NCBI RefSeq assembly: GCF_001552255.1
Contig: NZ_BCQV01000039.1
Location: 1-36,052 of the forward strand
Source: Alicyclobacillus shizuokensis NBRC 103103
Lineage (GTDB): Bacteria > Bacillota > Bacilli > Alicyclobacillales > Alicyclobacillaceae
Direction: 5' to 3'
Length of the DNA: 36,052 bases
A model generated the notes under the pieces. The model made no database searches, was not told where the DNA came from, and saw nothing but the letters and a program-made list of their open reading frames with translations. Numbering within the stretch: the first letter of the stretch is position 1; every line of letters starts with the position of its first letter. Shown piece by piece: positions 9,035 through 18,419 of the stretch. The translations under genes and the position numbers were made by a program.

Positions 9035-9988
9035 TCAGTTCACCTCCGACTGGCGCGTGGCCCGCATATAGATAAAGCAGAAGATCAACGAAATCAGTAT
9101 CATGATGTTGCCGACGGCTGCGCCTTGACCGAATTGCATATTCTGGAACGAGAGATCATAGGACCAGGTGGAAAGAATCTGCGACGCATTGGCAGGTCCG
9201 CCACCCGTCAGGACCATGATGACGTCAAAGACCTTCAGAGTGTAAATCAGCCCTAGCATCAACACGATGGCAATGACCGATTTCAGCGACGGTACGGTGA
9301 TACTCCAAAATTGTTGCCATTTATTACAGCCATCAAGAGCGGCTGCCTCATAAAGCTCCTCCGGTATGTTTTGCAGCCCACTGTGAAACAGGACCATGTT
9401 AAACGGTATTCCGACCCATATGTTGGTTATTATCACCGATATCAAAGCCAGGTTTGGCGATACGAGCCAACCAAGCGGAGCGTGAATGATGTGCAGATGC
9501 AGCAAGACAGCGTTGAGCACGCCGTGATTTTGGTCAAATATCCATTTGAAAGCCGTCCCGGAAACAATCAGCGGCAGCAGCCAAGGAATTAACAGCAGTG
9601 TGCGCAACAGCTGACTTAAAGGAAACTTGCGGTTGAACAGCAACGCAAGCGCCATTCCGATAATCGCTTGAAACACAATAGATCCGACGACAAATTCAAT
9701 CGTGTTGACCAACGTCTGGCCCATGGCAGGCATCCGAAATACGTCAATGTAGTTTTGGAGCCCAATAAAGGGCGCGTTTCCGTTAATGGAGGCTGCAGTG
9801 TAATTTCTGAAACTCATCACCAGATTGTAGATAATCGGCACAAGAAAAATGCCCAGCAAATAAATGAGGGTCGGGAGTAAGAACAAAAGCCGCATGCCGC
9901 TGTTCCTTTTCCATCTCTGTCTCTTGCTCTGACGCGAGACCGCTACCCCATTCATCGACGACACCCCACCATATCGCGATAAGGACAT
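9035..9988 (-). CDS. Sugar ABC transporter permease, MalF/AraP type
   Basis: A 317-residue CUT1 permease with six predicted membrane helices starting near residue 33 (LLFLLPTLIYLLGIFLVP) and an EAA loop, EAAALDGCNKWQQFWSITVP. It pairs with the MalG-type permease downstream. The ATG at 9988 has AGGAG and a closer AAGGTG upstream; an in-frame ATG at 9955 is a less likely start. It follows the binding-protein gene after a GC-rich stem-loop. No ATPase gene is in this unit. Confidence 0.93.
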   Translation of the reverse strand: MSLSRYGGVSSMNGVAVSRQSKRQRWKRNSGMRLLFLLPTLIYLLGIFLVPIIYNLVMSFRNYTAASINGNAPFIGLQNYIDVFRMPAMGQTLVNTIEFVVGSIVFQAIIGMALALLFNRKFPLSQLLRTLLLIPWLLPLIVSGTAFKWIFDQNHGVLNAVLLHLHIIHAPLGWLVSPNLALISVIITNIWVGIPFNMVLFHSGLQNIPEELYEAAALDGCNKWQQFWSITVPSLKSVIAIVLMLGLIYTLKVFDVIMVLTGGGPANASQILSTWSYDLSFQNMQFGQGAAVGNIMILISLIFCFIYMRATRQSEVN

Positions 9989-10023
9989 CCGGTCACCTTC
10001 TCCTGAATGCGGGATTGGTCAAT

Positions 10024-10067
10024 GCCCCGGGATTGCTTGCTGCACAGTCCGCGGCCGCCCCCGGGGC
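10024..10067 (-). repeat. Intercistronic stem-loop, binding protein / permease junction
   Basis: GCCCCGGG (10024-10031) and CCCGGGGC (10060-10067) are exact reverse complements separated by 28 bases, which contain a further GC palindrome. It lies between the binding-protein stop and the permease start. Such stems often protect the upstream mRNA so that the binding protein is made in excess; that is inferred. Confidence 0.6.
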
Positions 10068-10078
10068 CACCTAAAAAA

Positions 10079-11341
10079 CTAGCCAAGAATGGATTTAATT
10101 TGCGATTCTGCCTGGTGGGCTGCTTGAGCCGGGGTCTGTTCACCCGTCAAGGCCTGCTGAATGGCCGTGGTCACGGCGTCAGTGACATTGGGCAGCTTGT
10201 CCCTCAACCCGCTCGTCAGAGCCCTTGACGATTCCAGCTGTTTGGCGAATACAGCATAGTCTTTATTCTTCTGTTGAAAATCAGTCAGTGCGGACTTTAG
10301 AGCCGGAATGTATCCCATCGCCTCATCGAACTTCTCCAGTGTGTCTTTCTGCTGCGTCCACTGCAGAAACGTCCAGGCTGCCTTCTGTTGCTCAGGAGTC
10401 GCACTTGAGGTAATGGTCCAGTCCTCTCCGCCAATGGGGCTGATGGGAGTCTGCCCAGCCTTAGGTGTCGGAAGCGGGACAACGCCATAGTCAATCTTCG
10501 TTTGTTTCAGCGGTGGCACTTCCCAAGGTCCCATCACCATCATGGCCGCACGTCCAGCAGCGAATTCGTTGTATACTTCATTTTGACTGAAATTCACGAC
10601 CGACTTCGATGCACCGCCCGTCTTCACGAGATTGGTCCATAGTTCCAAAGCTTGAATGGCCTGTGGAGAATCAAAGTGCGTATAATTCCCGCCGTTGGTC
10701 CACAGGAACGGGGCAAACTGCCAAGTTGCCTGCTCGTCCTTCGGAGCAGAAAAAGCCAGCCCATAAGTTGACGAGGATTTCAGCTTTTTGGCGACATTCA
10801 AAAGCTCATCCCAGGTCTTTGGCGGCGATACATGCGCTTTCGCGAGAAGCGATTTATTGTAAAACAGGGCAAGATCATTGGTCCCAAGCGGCAACCCATA
10901 GATTTCCCCGTCATAAGTGACTGTTGACAGCGGTCCATCCAGGTATTGAGATGTGTCAACCTCGCCGAACCTGGAGAGGGGTGTTATGGCCCCGGCAGAT
11001 ACCATCGTCGGGATGTTCAGATTATCCGTAACCAAGATGGTCGGAAGTGTGTGAGTCGTGGCCTCTTGCAACGATTTCGGAAGCAGCTGCTCATAAGGGA
11101 CCGGGGTCCGCTCAATCTTAATATTCGGGTGACTTTTCTCAAACTCCTTAATCAGGTTGTCCATCCCGCGCGAACTCTTGCTATCTGTGAAGTAATCCAT
11201 TTCCGTGATTTTTACGACCTTCGCCGATCCAGACGAATTCGCCGAACTGTTTTCACCGGAACTGCCTCCGCCACAGCCGGCCAGGGCGACAGGGATGCTT
11301 ACACCCAATAGAACGGCTGACAAACGATACATCTTGTGCAT
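10079..11341 (-). CDS. ABC transporter solute-binding lipoprotein (GH127 unit)
   Basis: A 420-residue family 1 extracellular solute-binding protein. The N-terminus is a lipoprotein signal (MYRLSAVLLGV... with lipobox LAGC, then a Gly/Ser/Asn-rich linker), so it is tethered outside the membrane. The body has typical features such as YDGEIYGLPLGTNDLALFYNK and AAGRAAMMVMGPWE. I start at the ATG at 11341, 9 bases after GGGGG; a GTG at 11347 is too close to that site. It opens the third arabinose unit and presumably captures beta-linked arabino-oligosaccharides. The exact ligand cannot be read from the sequence. Confidence 0.93.
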   Translation of the reverse strand: MHKMYRLSAVLLGVSIPVALAGCGGGSSGENSSANSSGSAKVVKITEMDYFTDSKSSRGMDNLIKEFEKSHPNIKIERTPVPYEQLLPKSLQEATTHTLPTILVTDNLNIPTMVSAGAITPLSRFGEVDTSQYLDGPLSTVTYDGEIYGLPLGTNDLALFYNKSLLAKAHVSPPKTWDELLNVAKKLKSSSTYGLAFSAPKDEQATWQFAPFLWTNGGNYTHFDSPQAIQALELWTNLVKTGGASKSVVNFSQNEVYNEFAAGRAAMMVMGPWEVPPLKQTKIDYGVVPLPTPKAGQTPISPIGGEDWTITSSATPEQQKAAWTFLQWTQQKDTLEKFDEAMGYIPALKSALTDFQQKNKDYAVFAKQLESSRALTSGLRDKLPNVTDAVTTAIQQALTGEQTPAQAAHQAESQIKSILG

Positions 11342-11386
11342 TGACACTTACCCCCATCCAATTCACATGGCATAATAACCCATTCA

Positions 11387-11400
11387 CGAAATCGCTTTCT
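11387..11400. promoter_or_regulatory. Candidate CcpA (cre) site in the GH127-unit leader
   Basis: CGAAATCGCTTTCT matches 12 of 14 positions of the Bacillus cre consensus TGWNANCGNTNWCA. It lies about 190 bases downstream of the predicted transcription start, where CcpA could block elongation. Confidence 0.4.
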
Positions 11401-11520
11401 TATGCCCCATGCGCAACCAAGAAACTTGTGTCGGCAAGAGCTCGGAGAGACCGGGACAGTCTCCCTTCTTCCCACGCACCCACATAATTGGTTTGGTAAT
11501 GAAAAGGTTTCACCCCCCAC

Positions 11521-11536
11521 AGTTGTACGAACATCT
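11521..11536. promoter_or_regulatory. Secondary AraR-like box, GH127-unit leader
   Basis: AGTTGTACGAACATCT matches 12 of 16 positions of the AraR operator ATTTGTACGTACAAAT. It lies about 102 bp, centre to centre, downstream of the primary box. Paired AraR sites allow looping in B. subtilis. Confidence 0.4.
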
Positions 11537-11590
11537 CGAATCCGCTACAAGAAATTCCCTTGCTATGCCTCGTGTCGTGCGCTTACATTG

Positions 11591-11619
11591 ATAATAGTGG
11601 ACAGACGAACAATAGTCAA
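11591..11619 (-). promoter_or_regulatory. Sigma-A-type promoter of the GH127 unit
   Basis: On the minus strand TTGACT (11619-11614) and TATTAT (11596-11591) are separated by 17 bases. Transcription should start near 11584. The -10 region and what follows (ATTATCAATGTAAGCG) are identical to the GH51-unit promoter. Confidence 0.8.
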
Positions 11620-11622
11620 TAA

Positions 11623-11638
11623 TTTTGTACGGACAAAT
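11623..11638. promoter_or_regulatory. araR box: AraR operator, GH127 unit
   Basis: TTTTGTACGGACAAAT matches 14 of 16 positions of the AraR operator. It ends exactly 3 bases upstream of the -35 hexamer, the same spacing as in the other two units. Confidence 0.8.
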
Positions 11639-11758
11639 TTGTCCTATATTCCATTATGGTTCGTACATTGATAGGTCGAGCCCCGGGTATTCTGCCGCTT
11701 CCATAGAAACATCAGTTAATCCACCCTGCCTACTCCTCAATGATCCCCGCCCCGAAAC

Positions 11759-11800
11759 AAAAAGTGGCCCACAGAGATTTGTGTTGAATCCCTGTGGGCC
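11759..11800 (-). terminator. Rho-independent terminator after the GH51 gene
   Basis: GGCCCACAG (minus strand 11800-11792) pairs with CTGTGGGCC (11774-11766), with some further pairing inside the loop, followed by ACTTTTTG on the minus strand (T-run at 11763-11759). It starts 31 bases after the GH51 stop and ends the GH51 unit. Confidence 0.88.
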
Positions 11801-11831
11801 CCTGTATTCATATCAAGTGAGATCGCGTTGA

Positions 11832-13436
<1,605 letters not shown>

Positions 13437-13440
13437 TCAG

Positions 13441-14385
13441 TTAAAGCTTCACGCTCCCCTGTGTCAGGCCAGTGACAATTTGTCTGCGGAACAGGATGAA
13501 CCCGATGATCATCGGTGCAATCGAGATCAGGGACCCCGTGATGATGAGTGGATACAATGGGACGGTCATGGCCGCCTCTGGAGTGTTGATCAGACTCATC
13601 AAGGATTCGATGCCGACTGGGAGCGGGTAGAGGTCCTGGTTGTTGAGCAAGACCAACGGCAGGAAAAAGTTGTTCCAGGTGCCTACCATGCTAATGAGAA
13701 ACAACGTGACGAGCGCGGGGCGAATCACCGGAAACACGACGCTCCAGAACGTGCGCGCTGCAGAGGCACCGTCCACGCGGGCAGCGTCCAACAGGTCATT
13801 TGGAACAACATCTTGGATATAGATGCGGAGAAAGTACACACCAAACGGACTGGCAATCAAAGGGAAAATAACCCCTGTGTACGTATCCACCAGGTTGAAC
13901 GCTTTCTCCACAATGAAGAGCGGGATGGCGGTGACCGTACCTGGAATCATCAGAGAGGCGATAACAAGCAAAAAGATGCCGTTTCGCCCCCGAAAGTCGT
14001 ACTTGGCCAGAGCATACCCGGCCATCGACGAGACGATACAGGTCAGCACCGCCACCGCGACGGCGTAGATGGCGGAGTTAAGAAACCACATCCAATACAC
14101 GCCGTGTTGATACGTCGTGAGCAAGCGCACATTTTCAAAGAAATGCAAGTGGCTCGGCAAGCTGAAGATGCCCGTGGACGAGAGTTCTTTCGCGTTCTTC
14201 GTCGACGCAATCAAAATCCAGATGATAGGTAACATGAAGTAAAACGCGAGTATAAATAAAATCAGCGTCACAACTGACTGTGTTGCCACCGTCTTTGCCC
14301 GAACCGCCCGATAATTCGCTTGGGGCAGAACTACTCCCGTACGCTCCCTCATCTGCGCGGTTGCGCTGCCCGTGTGCTGTGCCAC
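13441..14385 (-). CDS. araQ: Arabino-oligosaccharide ABC permease AraQ-like
   Basis: A 314-residue MalG-type CUT1 permease. Membrane segments begin near residue 34 (VVTLILFILAFYFMLPIIW), and the EAA-like loop reads DAARVDGASAARTFWSVVFP. The open frame reaches 14469 and would overlap the previous gene by 58 bases. I use the GTG at 14385, behind GAGAGGGGGG with about 8-base spacing, which leaves a 26-base gap after the upstream permease. It partners the AraP-like permease; the binding protein and GH51 gene on either side point to alpha-arabino-oligosaccharides. Confidence 0.9.
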   Translation of the reverse strand: MAQHTGSATAQMRERTGVVLPQANYRAVRAKTVATQSVVTLILFILAFYFMLPIIWILIASTKNAKELSSTGIFSLPSHLHFFENVRLLTTYQHGVYWMWFLNSAIYAVAVAVLTCIVSSMAGYALAKYDFRGRNGIFLLVIASLMIPGTVTAIPLFIVEKAFNLVDTYTGVIFPLIASPFGVYFLRIYIQDVVPNDLLDAARVDGASAARTFWSVVFPVIRPALVTLFLISMVGTWNNFFLPLVLLNNQDLYPLPVGIESLMSLINTPEAAMTVPLYPLIITGSLISIAPMIIGFILFRRQIVTGLTQGSVKL

Positions 14386-14411
14386 TCGTATACCCCCCTC
14401 TCTTGACTGAC

Positions 14412-15308
14412 TTACGCCGCCGGTGCGGCCGAGGCCCCCGCCCCTGCTGTTGGCGTGCGGCGCCGCCACAGGCGGTTCACTGTCAGTGCGATGACCGAGA
14501 TCAGAATCGTGATCAGCGCGAGAAACACCGACAAGGTCGCGGCATACGGAAGGTTGGTCATCGAGAAGGCCATATTGTAGATGTAGATGTTTGGTGTAAA
14601 GTCTGGCGAGATCGGTGTTAGCGCCGTCAACAAGAACGGTTCATTGAAAAGTTGCATGGAACCGATAAAGCTGAGGATACAGGTCATCACGATGGTCGGT
14701 TTCAGCAATGGCAGTTTGATGAAACGAGCCAGTTGCCACTCGTCGCAACCGTCCAGTTTGGCGGCTTCATACAGCTCGGTCGAGACCCCGGTCAAGGAGG
14801 CGATGTACAGAATCATGTTGTATCCTGCCCATTCCCAGGTGGCGATGTTGACGATGGCGTAAAGCAGAAAGCCGCTGGAGAGCGGATTGAACTTGAGGTT
14901 GTGCAGCAGCGGGTTCATCGACTTGGAGTAGAGGAACCCCCACAGAATGGACGCAAACACGCCAGGCACCGCGTAAGGCAACAGGAACATCAGACGAAAC
15001 AACGATTTGAACTTCGCCCACTTGGTATCAAGCAAGAGTGCCAACAGAAGGGCCAAAGCAATCATGATGACTCCCTGTACAACACCGTAAAAGAACACGC
15101 GGACGATAGACACCCAAAACTGATGGTCCTGTATGGCCGTAATGTAATTCTGGAAACCGACAAAGTAGAGCACTCCCATGCGACGGACAAAGAAACTGAT
15201 GTACACCGCGTAAATCAGAGGGACCAACAGGAAGGCCACGAAAAGAAGCAGAAAGGGCGCCAGAAACGTCCACGGCTGCATGCGGTTCCGGATTGTTTGT
15301 GCTGCCAT
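14412..15308 (-). CDS. araP: Arabino-oligosaccharide ABC permease AraP-like
   Basis: A 298-residue MalF-type CUT1 permease with six expected helices (first at about 14-36, FLAPFLLLFVAFLLVPLIYA) and EAA loop EAAKLDGCDEWQLARFIKLP. The C-terminal tail is Ala/Gly-rich. It lies between the binding protein and AraQ. The gene name rests on operon order and the linked GH51 gene rather than on close sequence comparison. Confidence 0.92.
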   Translation of the reverse strand: MAAQTIRNRMQPWTFLAPFLLLFVAFLLVPLIYAVYISFFVRRMGVLYFVGFQNYITAIQDHQFWVSIVRVFFYGVVQGVIMIALALLLALLLDTKWAKFKSLFRLMFLLPYAVPGVFASILWGFLYSKSMNPLLHNLKFNPLSSGFLLYAIVNIATWEWAGYNMILYIASLTGVSTELYEAAKLDGCDEWQLARFIKLPLLKPTIVMTCILSFIGSMQLFNEPFLLTALTPISPDFTPNIYIYNMAFSMTNLPYAATLSVFLALITILISVIALTVNRLWRRRTPTAGAGASAAPAA

Positions 15309-15338
15309 ATCATTCCCACCCCGATGTGTAGAGACTTG

Positions 15339-15369
15339 CCCGGGGCAGGGCGACAGATCCCGCCCCGGG
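15339..15369 (-). repeat. Intercistronic stem-loop, araN / araP junction
   Basis: CCCGGGGCAGGG (15339-15350) pairs with CCCGCCCCGGG (15359-15369) with one bulge and an 8-base loop. It sits between the binding-protein stop and the permease start, the same place as the stem at 10024-10067. Confidence 0.65.
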
Positions 15370-15383
15370 ACAGCACAGCCTGA

Positions 15384-16757
15384 TTAAGTGGTCACCTTGT
15401 AGCCCTGGGACTTGCCATAAGTGACAACTTTGTCCTGGACATTTTGCAGCGCCTGCTGGATGGACTCCTTGTTGGTGAACGCCTTACTCAACTCACTTGT
15501 CAACTGATTGAAAACGTAGGTTGACCAAGGGCTCCATTGGAATCCCGAGTAGACTTGCGACGAAGCCTTCGCGAACACCTCTTTGTTGGCCCGCTGGTTG
15601 TCCAACGCCGGATTGGGAGCGTTAAACTGATCCAGTTTGAATCCATCGGAGCTGGCCGGGAACAGCCCGCCGCCACCGGTCTTGGCCGGCGACACGTCAT
15701 GCTTCAACTCTTCCTCCTGCGTGTTGATGAAAGTGGCGAAGATAGCCGCCGCCTCCTGGTTCTTGGACGCCTTTGTCACCGCTTGCACCGAGCCGCCGAA
15801 ATCACCGTCGACATGTTGTCCAGCCTGCCACTGGGGAATGAACGCCACGTGCCACTTGTGCTGGCTCAGATTGTGATCCCATGGCACCAACGTCTCGCTG
15901 TCAAACCAAGCAGCTCCCACCGCCGTCGCATAAACACCGTTGTTGATGTTCTTCTCCCAGGAAGGGCCGGAGGCCGTGAAGTCCACCGCCCCGGCATCCA
16001 CAAGGCTTTTCCAGTAGCTCAGGACCTTGGCGATCTTTGGATCGGTGAAGTTGACCTTCCAACTGTCCCCGTCACGCTGCACGGGGGAGACGCCAGCCTG
16101 CCAGAACAAGGACTGAATCCATTGCGCATCGTTGTTCAGAAAGTAGGTGAAGTAGGCCTTTGGATTCTGCTTATGGAAGGCAAGCGCCTCCTGCTTGTAT
16201 TCCTCCCACGTGGTCGGCACCTTCAGGTGGTATTTGTCGAAAACACTCTTTTGATAGAACAAGCCAAGCGGCCCCGTGTCTTCCGGTACGCCGTAGATGC
16301 GCCCGTCGTATGTGACCTGGTTGAGCACCCACTGCGGGAACTTGTCTTTATAGTTCTTCACGTAGGGAGTAATGTCCGCCAATGCGTTGGAAGAAATGTA
16401 TTGCGGCATCACATCGTATTCCAGCATGACCACATCCGGAACGCCGCTTCCCGATTGCAATACCGTGCTGAACTTCGTGTACTCGGTGGTTCCGGCGCCG
16501 GCATTGACCAATTTGACTTTGATGTTTGGGTAGTATTTCTCGAAAATCTTCACTTCCCCGGCGGCATTCGGAACCCAGCTCCACCACGTGATGGTGGCGT
16601 TCTTTTTAAACTCCGGGTAGCCCGTCTTCGGATCGATCTTTAACTTCTGTGTTGAGGATGAACCGGACCCGCCACCTTGGGCCGATCCGCAGCCGGCCAC
16701 GGCCCCCATTGCCACCAATGCGGCGGAAGCGCCGAAGAGGATGTTTTTCAGCTTCAT
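15384..16757 (-). CDS. araN: Arabino-oligosaccharide-binding lipoprotein AraN-like
   Basis: A 457-residue family 1 solute-binding protein with a lipoprotein signal (MKLKNILFGASAALVAMGAV, lipobox AVAGC, then a Gly/Ser linker). The middle has YDGRIYGVPEDTGPLGLFYQK, common in the family. The open frame extends to 16853, but homology, the signal peptide and the GGGGGAG ribosome site support the ATG at 16757. It opens the transporter-GH51 unit. B. subtilis AraN, in the same gene order, binds arabinotriose and similar sugars; the same role is inferred here. It is distinct from the second binding protein at 10079-11341. Confidence 0.92.
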   Translation of the reverse strand: MKLKNILFGASAALVAMGAVAGCGSAQGGGSGSSSTQKLKIDPKTGYPEFKKNATITWWSWVPNAAGEVKIFEKYYPNIKVKLVNAGAGTTEYTKFSTVLQSGSGVPDVVMLEYDVMPQYISSNALADITPYVKNYKDKFPQWVLNQVTYDGRIYGVPEDTGPLGLFYQKSVFDKYHLKVPTTWEEYKQEALAFHKQNPKAYFTYFLNNDAQWIQSLFWQAGVSPVQRDGDSWKVNFTDPKIAKVLSYWKSLVDAGAVDFTASGPSWEKNINNGVYATAVGAAWFDSETLVPWDHNLSQHKWHVAFIPQWQAGQHVDGDFGGSVQAVTKASKNQEAAAIFATFINTQEEELKHDVSPAKTGGGGLFPASSDGFKLDQFNAPNPALDNQRANKEVFAKASSQVYSGFQWSPWSTYVFNQLTSELSKAFTNKESIQQALQNVQDKVVTYGKSQGYKVTT

Positions 16758-16815
16758 GCCGTGCTCCCCCTTTTCATTTAACCTGACGATTCTTTCTTCT
16801 GCAAAACCACAGAAA

Positions 16816-16829
16816 CGTAATCGCTTCAA
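16816..16829. promoter_or_regulatory. Weak cre-like site in the araN leader
   Basis: CGTAATCGCTTCAA keeps the TAATCGCTT core of a cre site but fails in the right arm. It is listed because the other two arabinose leaders have cre-like sites in similar places. Confidence 0.25.
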
Positions 16830-16864
16830 AAGGTACGAAACTATTCTCTTCATCTACCCCCTTA

Positions 16865-16880
16865 ATTTGTACGAATCTAT
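16865..16880. promoter_or_regulatory. Secondary AraR-like box, araN leader
   Basis: ATTTGTACGAATCTAT has a perfect left half of the AraR operator and a poor right half (12 of 16 overall), 135 bp downstream of the main box. Confidence 0.4.
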
Positions 16881-16967
16881 GCACCCATGAGCCTATTTCC
16901 GCCTTCCCTCCACGACCTTGCCGGCTCGACAAAACAGGGAAACCTCGCATGTTATCCGCTTACATTG

Positions 16968-16996
16968 ATAATATCCGCAAGAGTCCAAAGTGTCAA
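16968..16996 (-). promoter_or_regulatory. Sigma-A-type promoter of the araN-P-Q-abfA unit
   Basis: A perfect TTGACA (minus strand 16996-16991), a 17-base spacer and TATTAT (16973-16968). The predicted start is near 16961. The AraR box abuts the -35 on its upstream side. Confidence 0.88.
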
Positions 16997-16999
16997 TCA

Positions 17000-17015
17000 T
17001 TTTGTACGTACAAAT
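17000..17015. promoter_or_regulatory. araR box: AraR operator, araN unit
   Basis: TTTTGTACGTACAAAT matches 15 of 16 positions of the B. subtilis AraR operator and is palindromic over 14 bases (17001-17014). The box is 3 bases upstream of the -35. Confidence 0.88.
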
Positions 17016-17177
17016 TTTTGTGTCGATAGCGGTGGTTCGGACATTGGTGTGAAGAGGGCCCGGACAGAGCGGGAAACCATACATTTGTACGGATGTCTTA
17101 GCCTCCACGTAACTGTGGGGCCATGCCAACCCGCTCGCATCCGGGCCTGAAAGATCTCTTTTGGAGGGGACGCAAAT

Positions 17178-18326
17178 TCAATTCGTGTCGTGGCTGGTTG
17201 GGGCGGAAAAGGCGGTTTCCACTTCGCGTGCCGATCGACGGACAATCAGTTCCGAGCCCAGAACATGGTCACGGTCATCTTTGCCACTCCCGAGTCCCCC
17301 TGGATTCTGTATGGCTTCCACCATGAACCGTGCCGCGGCAATTCCCATCTCTGTCTTGGGATGGGTCATCGTGGTCAGCGGAACTTCTCCGACACTGGCC
17401 AGGGGCGCGTCGTCAAAGCCAACGATAGACACGTCCTCGGGCACCCGGAGGCCATGCTGTCCGAGCGCGGTCACCAGTTCAAACGCCACCTCGTCGTTAT
17501 AGCAAACCACGGCTTCCGGGCGCGTGTCCGGCGCGGCTGCAAAGATACGCTGTGCGAGCGCAGCGACAACTTCGTGCCGCGTTTCCGTCTCGTACATTGC
17601 AATAAAGCGCGATACGGGCAGTAAACCCTGCGCCTTCAGGGCCTTCAAAAAGCCGCGCATGCGGAATTTGCCTTGGACGTCATCCGATTTGAACAGCCCG
17701 CCGATGCGGGTATGCCCCAGTTCCATCAGGTGCTGGGTAATGGTCTGCGCAGCCCCCACATCGTCAATGCGGATCGTCGGCGTGCACAGTTCGAGATAGG
17801 AGGCGTGGAGCATGACCATCGGGATGTTGCGTTCGAGAATCTGCAGATACAAGTCGAGGTTCGGGTTGGCCACAGCGCTCTTCGTCGGTTCAACAATCAG
17901 CCCGTCCACATGCGTCTCCAAGATGCGCCGCAGGGCGTCCCGCTCGCGGGCAAAATCGTTAGACGTGCTGAACAACAGCACGGAGTAGCCGGCTTCACTC
18001 AGCACCGACTCAATGCCGCGGATGATGGAGGGAAAGATATAGTCGTTGATATACGTGGTCAGCACGCCCACCATCCGGGTGGGTACGGAGCTGCGCGAAG
18101 CGTGAGGTTGGGTGACGAAGGTGCCGCGGCCCTGCACGCGGCTGATCAGACCGGCCGACGCCAGCGACGAAATGGCCTGCCGAATTGTATGGCGGCTGAC
18201 CCGGAATTCCTCGGCCAATTCAATCTCGGTGGGCAGTTGGTCGCCGGGCTGGAAACGCCCATCCTGAATCCATTCACGTATGGTGTCACTCACCTGCAGG
18301 TGCTTGGAAGTCTTTTTGTTCTCCAC
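17178..18326 (-). CDS. araR: Arabinose repressor AraR (GntR DNA-binding / LacI effector chimera)
   Basis: A 382-residue transcriptional repressor. The N-terminal part is a GntR-type winged helix (about 12-72: GDQLPTEIELAEEF, VSRHTIRQAISSL, GRGTFV), and from about residue 94 a LacI/periplasmic-binding effector domain follows (VGVLTTYINDYIFPSI, VSIVGFDDAPLASVGEVPLTT). This mix is diagnostic of AraR, which releases its operators when L-arabinose binds. I use the GTG at 18326 because GGGAGGGG precedes it at good spacing; the frame extends to 18410 without homology. It is the last gene of the araBAD unit, so if that unit is AraR-controlled the repressor is autoregulated. Strong boxes lie before all three units. 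Confidence 0.95.
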   Translation of the reverse strand: MENKKTSKHLQVSDTIREWIQDGRFQPGDQLPTEIELAEEFRVSRHTIRQAISSLASAGLISRVQGRGTFVTQPHASRSSVPTRMVGVLTTYINDYIFPSIIRGIESVLSEAGYSVLLFSTSNDFARERDALRRILETHVDGLIVEPTKSAVANPNLDLYLQILERNIPMVMLHASYLELCTPTIRIDDVGAAQTITQHLMELGHTRIGGLFKSDDVQGKFRMRGFLKALKAQGLLPVSRFIAMYETETRHEVVAALAQRIFAAAPDTRPEAVVCYNDEVAFELVTALGQHGLRVPEDVSIVGFDDAPLASVGEVPLTTMTHPKTEMGIAAARFMVEAIQNPGGLGSGKDDRDHVLGSELIVRRSAREVETAFSAPTSHDTN

Positions 18327-18419
18327 AAACTGCCCCTCCCTGGCCGTTCTCGCTGTCCTGGCGTTCTGGGTCAAGCCCTCCCCCACGCAAAATCCAGGAC
18401 CAAAAATCAACTCCTAATT

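Larger units (their letters stand above)
11342..11831 (-). promoter_or_regulatory. 490-bp regulatory region between the GH127 unit and the GH51 gene
   Basis: There is no gene here. Reading in the minus direction it holds the GH51 terminator (11759-11800), a weak AraR-like half-site near 11657 (TTCGTACATTG), an AraR box (11623-11638), the promoter (11591-11619), then a leader of about 240 nt with a second imperfect AraR box (11521-11536) and a cre-like site (11387-11400). Confidence 0.7.
16758..17177 (-). promoter_or_regulatory. 420-bp regulatory region between araR and the araN unit
   Basis: There is no gene. In the minus direction it holds a weak AraR-like box (17083-17098, 11 of 16), the main AraR box (17000-17015), the promoter (16968-16996), a leader of about 200 nt with another imperfect box (16865-16880), and a weak cre-like stretch (16816-16829). 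I see no clear U-tailed terminator after araR, so some read-through into the araN unit is possible. Confidence 0.7.

Noticed and set aside
15537-16643. 368-codon plus-strand frame opposite the AraN-like gene
   Set aside because: Antisense shadow with no recognisable domain.
17083-17098. A further AraR-like box upstream of the araN promoter
   Set aside because: Only 11 of 16 matches with a poor right half; not listed as a separate operator.
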